In this document: positions 42,483-45,219 of the stretch, piece after piece
Position numbering within the stretch: position 1 is the first letter of the stretch
How the letters are laid out: the number at the start of each line of letters is the position of its first letter
Position numbers and translations under genes: made by a program
Assembly: GCA_030625775.1 (NCBI GenBank)
Contig: DAOUQC010000036.1
Span: 1-45,219, forward strand
Direction: 5' to 3'
Source of the DNA: Verrucomicrobiota bacterium
Lineage (GTDB): Bacteria; Verrucomicrobiota; Verrucomicrobiia; Verrucomicrobiales; DEV007
DNA: 45,219 nt
The notes under the pieces: model-generated
What the model was told of the DNA's origin: nothing
Databases searched by the model: none
Seen by the model: only the letters and a program-made list of their open reading frames with translations

Positions 42483-44075
42483 ATGCCTCTCACCCGCAGA
42501 AAATTTGTAGGAACCTCACTGGCCGCCAGCTTGCTCGGAGCCATACGCCCAATCTCCAGAGCCCAGGCTCAGAACAATGACGACAAGTCCGGCTACCAGC
42601 TTTACTGGGGAGACCTGCACAATCACAATGCTGTCGGATACGCCAAGGGCACACTCGAAAGATCCATCGAAATTGCCCAGGAACATCTCGACTTCTTTGC
42701 TTTCACCGGGCACGCCTCCTGGCACGATTTGCCCCTAATGCCCGGCGACAGCCACTTGAAGTGGGTCAAGGGATTCAAAGTCCATAGTGATCACTGGGAA
42801 AAAACCCGTGGACTCATCCAGGAAGCCAACTCCGATAAATTTGGAGCCCTGCTGGGCTACGAATGGCACTCCAGCAAGTTCGGTGACTACTGCATGATCT
42901 TCCCCGAAGACCAGCCGGAGCTTTTTCTGCCCGACCATGTGGATAAACTACTCAAGTTTTCCGGGGCTAAAAACGCCCTGGCCATCCCCCATCATCTGGC
43001 CTACGCACGCGGTTGGCGCGGCGCCAACTTTGATCACTTCAACTCATCGGTTTCACCGGTTGTTGAAATTTTTTCTGAGCACGGCTGCAGCGAATCCGTC
43101 ACCGCCCCCGGTGACTTCATCCGCCATTCCATGGGAGGGCGCTCCACCGAGAACACCGTCGAACGCCAACTCGCGCAAGGATTGCGTTTTGGTTTTGTCG
43201 CCTCCACCGACAATCATCGCGGATACCCCGGCGCTTATGGTGAGGGGCTGGTTGCCGTCTGGGCACGCGACCCTTCCCCTGAATCCATCGTCGATGCCGT
43301 TCGCAATCGTCGAACCTATGCCATCACCGGAGACCGCATTGAGGTGGATTTTACCATCAATGACCAGCCCATGGGTTCTGAGCTGAAAGCCACCAAGGAC
43401 CGTCAGATCGATGTCAAAGTCAACGCGCCCGACAGCATCAAAATGATTGAGCTTATCCGCAACGGCCAGGTCATTGAACGCCACTTTCCGGAAGACACCG
43501 CGCAACATCCGGCCGCCCTTCCTGGCAGAGTCCAATGTCGACTTCGATATGGCTGGGGGCCTTGGGGAGCCCTCGATATCGCACGGGTCTGCGACTGGGA
43601 TATGGATATTAAAATTGAAGGGGGTAAATTCGTCGATGCCATCCCCTGTTTTCAATCCGGTCCTTTCGATGAAAAGCGCCGCGACCAGTTACGGGTGATC
43701 GATCCCACCCGCCTGCAGCTAAAATCTTACACCACCCGGGTCAAAGCCTATGCAGAAGACCCCACCAAAGCCGTTATTCTAGAAATCGATGCGACCGATC
43801 CCGACGCAGCACTCACTATCGGTATGCGCGAACCCACAGCAGAAAGGTTGACCACCCCACTGCGCGATCTTCAAGAAGACAACCAGATCCATTTTACCGG
43901 AACCTTCACCGCCGAGAGTTTTTCACTGCAACGACTGGTCGGTCCCTCTGAGCGCAGCGCGACCCTCCGCTGGCAGGATTCCCGCTCCGACAGCAAGCAA
44001 GCAGATTGGTATTACGTTCGTGTGCAGCAACACAATGGCCACATGGCCTGGTCGAGTCCAATCTGGATCGGGTGA
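42483..44075 (+). CDS. DUF3604/PHP-like metallohydrolase, Tat-exported form
   Basis: A 530-residue paralogue of the protein at 30.7-32.2 kb, with a Tat signal in front: L3-T-R-R-K-F-V-G then a hydrophobic stretch (LAASLLGAI) and cleavage near RAQAQ. Metal-ligand segments are YWGDLHNHNA (His46, His48), FTGHASWHD, LAIPHHLAY and ASTDNHRGYPGA. In this copy the TDHH of the paralogue reads TDNH, so one potential ligand differs. The beta-rich C-terminus ends MAWSSPIWIG as in the paralogue. The two forms would act on both sides of the inner membrane. The function is not established; metallohydrolase action on a sugar or organic ester is inference. Confidence 0.86.
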   Translation: MPLTRRKFVGTSLAASLLGAIRPISRAQAQNNDDKSGYQLYWGDLHNHNAVGYAKGTLERSIEIAQEHLDFFAFTGHASWHDLPLMPGDSHLKWVKGFKVHSDHWEKTRGLIQEANSDKFGALLGYEWHSSKFGDYCMIFPEDQPELFLPDHVDKLLKFSGAKNALAIPHHLAYARGWRGANFDHFNSSVSPVVEIFSEHGCSESVTAPGDFIRHSMGGRSTENTVERQLAQGLRFGFVASTDNHRGYPGAYGEGLVAVWARDPSPESIVDAVRNRRTYAITGDRIEVDFTINDQPMGSELKATKDRQIDVKVNAPDSIKMIELIRNGQVIERHFPEDTAQHPAALPGRVQCRLRYGWGPWGALDIARVCDWDMDIKIEGGKFVDAIPCFQSGPFDEKRRDQLRVIDPTRLQLKSYTTRVKAYAEDPTKAVILEIDATDPDAALTIGMREPTAERLTTPLRDLQEDNQIHFTGTFTAESFSLQRLVGPSERSATLRWQDSRSDSKQADWYYVRVQQHNGHMAWSSPIWIG

Positions 44076-44225
44076 TTGAGTGCGGAATATAATTATAACT
44101 GCCGGGAGCTTGAAGGCCAGGTTTAAATTTCCTACCTGACATATTCACTTTCATACGGCGGAGGGTGGAGTGGTTCGAGTTCAGCGGAAACCTGTTGCTT
44201 CTGTTTGCAAGAATATTCTCCTGAC

Positions 44226-44250
44226 CCGTTTTTGTGCTAACACAAAACGG
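44226..44250. terminator. Hairpin upstream of the toxin gene end
   Basis: CCGTTTTTGTG and CACAAAACGG pair with one bulged base around a CTAA loop, between the DUF3604 gene and the end of the leftward toxin gene. Possible bidirectional terminator. Confidence 0.45.
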
Positions 44251-44278
44251 TGCGGCGAATCAAGGCGGCTAAAAAAAA

Positions 44279-44578
44279 TCAGATCCGTTCTTTCCACAAA
44301 TCAGGATCCTTGCTGTGGTGGAACACCGAAACGATATGCACGGCTTGCCTGTCTTCGAGGACTTCAAAAATTACTTTGTAGGGAAAGGGCTCGCACAACA
44401 CCCTGCGGTATTCCAAGTGGATTTTCGGATGGTGCCACGGCGATTCTTTTGCACGCTCGATGCACCCGTAGACTATATCACTCAGCCGTACCGCCAGTTC
44501 AGGGTCGATCCCCTTGTACCAATTGACAGCCTCCGCGACATCATCGCCCACCTCCGGATGGATGACGAGGTTGGTCAT
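44279..44578 (-). CDS. ParE/RelE-superfamily toxin
   Basis: A 99-residue toxin-like protein of the ParE/RelE fold. The N-terminal helix-rich segment (HPEVGDDVAEAVNWYKGI) and the C-terminal strands RRVLCEPFPYKVIFEVLED and VHIVSVFHHSKDPDLW are typical, with conserved Arg and a FHHSKDP-type end. ParE proteins poison gyrase, while RelE proteins cut mRNA; which applies is not decided by sequence here. Its ATG overlaps the antitoxin stop by 4 bp (ATGA), so the pair is coupled. It lies about 360 bp from a candidate tRNA attachment site. Confidence 0.9.
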   Translation of the reverse strand: MTNLVIHPEVGDDVAEAVNWYKGIDPELAVRLSDIVYGCIERAKESPWHHPKIHLEYRRVLCEPFPYKVIFEVLEDRQAVHIVSVFHHSKDPDLWKERI

Positions 44579-44802
44579 GCCGTCTTCTGGCGCACGGCTT
44601 CCTTGAGATCCTCCAACCCCATTGCCGCCACCGTCCCGTCCCTGAGCTCCTGAGAACGGCGCTCCAGGGTATGCTTCTGCGTCTCGGTGAGCGCTTCCTC
44701 CTTGTCGAGACTCTCAAGGAGTTTTTTGGTGAGGTAAGTCCGATCTGTCCTCGGCAAGTCGAGAACGTCGCTCATGAGTTCTGTGACAGTTGGCATGTTC
44801 AT
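44575..44802 (-). CDS. Antitoxin of the addiction-module component type
   Basis: A 75-residue protein, first of the pair. It matches the small helical antitoxins of the addiction-module component family (TIGR02574-like): MSDVLDLPRTDRTYLTKKLLESL, then a charged C-terminal half ending AVRQKTA that would wrap the toxin. ATG 44802 has TTAAGG before it; ATG 44796 is an alternative. It probably represses its own promoter together with the toxin. The remaining right-hand DNA to 44,930 shows no gene. Confidence 0.88.
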   Translation of the reverse strand: MNMPTVTELMSDVLDLPRTDRTYLTKKLLESLDKEEALTETQKHTLERRSQELRDGTVAAMGLEDLKEAVRQKTA

Positions 44803-44937
44803 ACCTTAACCGATATTCTTTCCGCAAGCGAGTATTTTCAACATCCCCCGCATTGAGGCATATTGATTACCAGTCCTAGAAAACGAGTATTTCCTCCAAG
44901 TCGTTTTCACCTTTAATCCCTCACCCCCCCGCCAAAA

Positions 44938-44983
44938 TACACCCAGTAGGAATCGAACCTACATCTATGGTTCCGGAAACCGC
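44938..44983 (-). tRNA. 3' half of tRNA-Arg(CCG), candidate attachment site
   Basis: Read leftward: anticodon stem-loop GCGGT-TTCCGGA-ACCAT with CCG in the anticodon position, a short variable loop, T arm GTAGG-TTCGATT-CCTAC, acceptor strand TGGGTGT and discriminator A. CCA is not encoded. No D arm or matching 5' acceptor strand (ACACCCA) is found to the right, so only the 3' half is present. That is the pattern left at one end of an element integrated into a tRNA-Arg gene; the complete gene would then lie right of the window. It could instead be a decayed tRNA. Confidence 0.6.
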
Positions 44984-45078
44984 TGTATTTAACGATAGCA
45001 TAAGGCCTGTGGAGTTTTTATATCTATTACATACCCTTTTTGTGTTTACATCTGGCCACCATCAGGCACAGTGGGGCC

Positions 45079-45219
45079 ATGCAAGGCACGGATAAACGAG
45101 AGGTAAAAGGCAAGGTTATCAAGTCGGAGCGAGGAGTTGCTCTATCTCGATTCGAGCCAAAGAAAGATTCTCCATTAGCTGTTTACTCCAGAACAGTTCG
45201 TTGGCCCAAAAATGACGGA
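45079..45219 (+). CDS. Unidentified gene start, cut by window edge
   Basis: An open frame of 47 codons begins with ATG at 45079 and continues past the end of the window. It is basic at the start (GTDKREVKGKVIKSERG) and contains RFEPKKDSPLAVYSRTVRW. No domain can be recognised. Its position about 95 bp from the tRNA-Arg fragment, pointing away from it, would suit an integrase or another gene at the edge of an integrated element; that is inference from place only. Confidence 0.4.
   Translation, partial: MQGTDKREVKGKVIKSERGVALSRFEPKKDSPLAVYSRTVRWPKNDG

Noticed and set aside
44170-44653. Plus-strand frames opposite the toxin gene
   Set aside because: They are antisense to a well-supported ParE/antitoxin pair with a classical ATGA overlap.

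Overview
This 45.2 kb window looks like chromosomal DNA of a free-living, polysaccharide-degrading bacterium of the PVC group, most likely a Verrucomicrobiota. Signs of that are a very large secreted haem-binding CxxCH protein of the PVC dehydrogenase type, an ECF sigma factor of the Rhodopirellula/Verrucomicrobium type translationally coupled to a FecR-like protein, three secreted sulfatases, a NagB/PIG-L fusion, Tat-exported Gfo/Idh/MocA and DUF3604 proteins, and Ser/Thr kinases. The assignment to phylum is inference; Planctomycetota, Lentisphaerota or Kiritimatiellota cannot be excluded without 16S rRNA or a marker tree.

Layout. 1-3.6 kb: 3' part of a 2-hydroxyacid dehydrogenase, then a leftward ATP-grasp / M20 peptidase / cupin operon. 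3.8-10.2 kb: secreted haem protein, NagB fusion and a sulfatase, with a strong palindrome between the divergent nagB and sulfatase genes. 10.3-11.6 kb: a TetR regulator and an ECF sigma factor, each preceded by a copy of the same 14-bp operator-like palindrome. 11.6-15.7 kb: a MITE-like hairpin, a 1065-residue PQQ-propeller protein with a methyltransferase-like N-terminus, and an M50 protease. 15.7-19.4 kb: SDR, UxaA-type dehydratase and FAH hydrolase, a likely non-phosphorylative sugar-acid pathway. 19.4-27.7 kb: two paralogous Ser/Thr kinases, two sulfatases and a cyclic-nucleotide-binding protein, interleaved with decayed DNA (a second copy of the end of the cNMP-binding gene, a protease pseudogene, an FAD-oxidoreductase remnant, an IS21 istB remnant and a diverged direct repeat). 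28-35 kb: LacI regulator divergent from a Gfo/Idh - DUF3604 - MFS - Gfo/Idh catabolic cluster with three matching palindromic operators. 35-39.2 kb: class IV aminotransferase, EamA permease, FecR/sigma pair. 39.4-44.1 kb: small exported protein, a mosaic HtrA-like protease/LamG-like/SirB1-like/TPR protein, and a Tat-exported DUF3604 paralogue. 44.3-45.2 kb: a ParE/antitoxin pair, then a 3' half of tRNA-Arg(CCG) that looks like an attachment site, with an unfinished gene beyond it.

Taken together the genes suggest uptake and oxidation of (probably sulfated) glycans: exported sulfatases and dehydrogenases outside, sugar-acid and Gfo/Idh enzymes inside, controlled by LacI, TetR, ECF and kinase signalling. 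Intergenic DNA is unusually rich in structured repeats: two long imperfect palindromes, several hairpin repeats, and heptamer tandem repeats that in two cases run to or within one base of a start codon.
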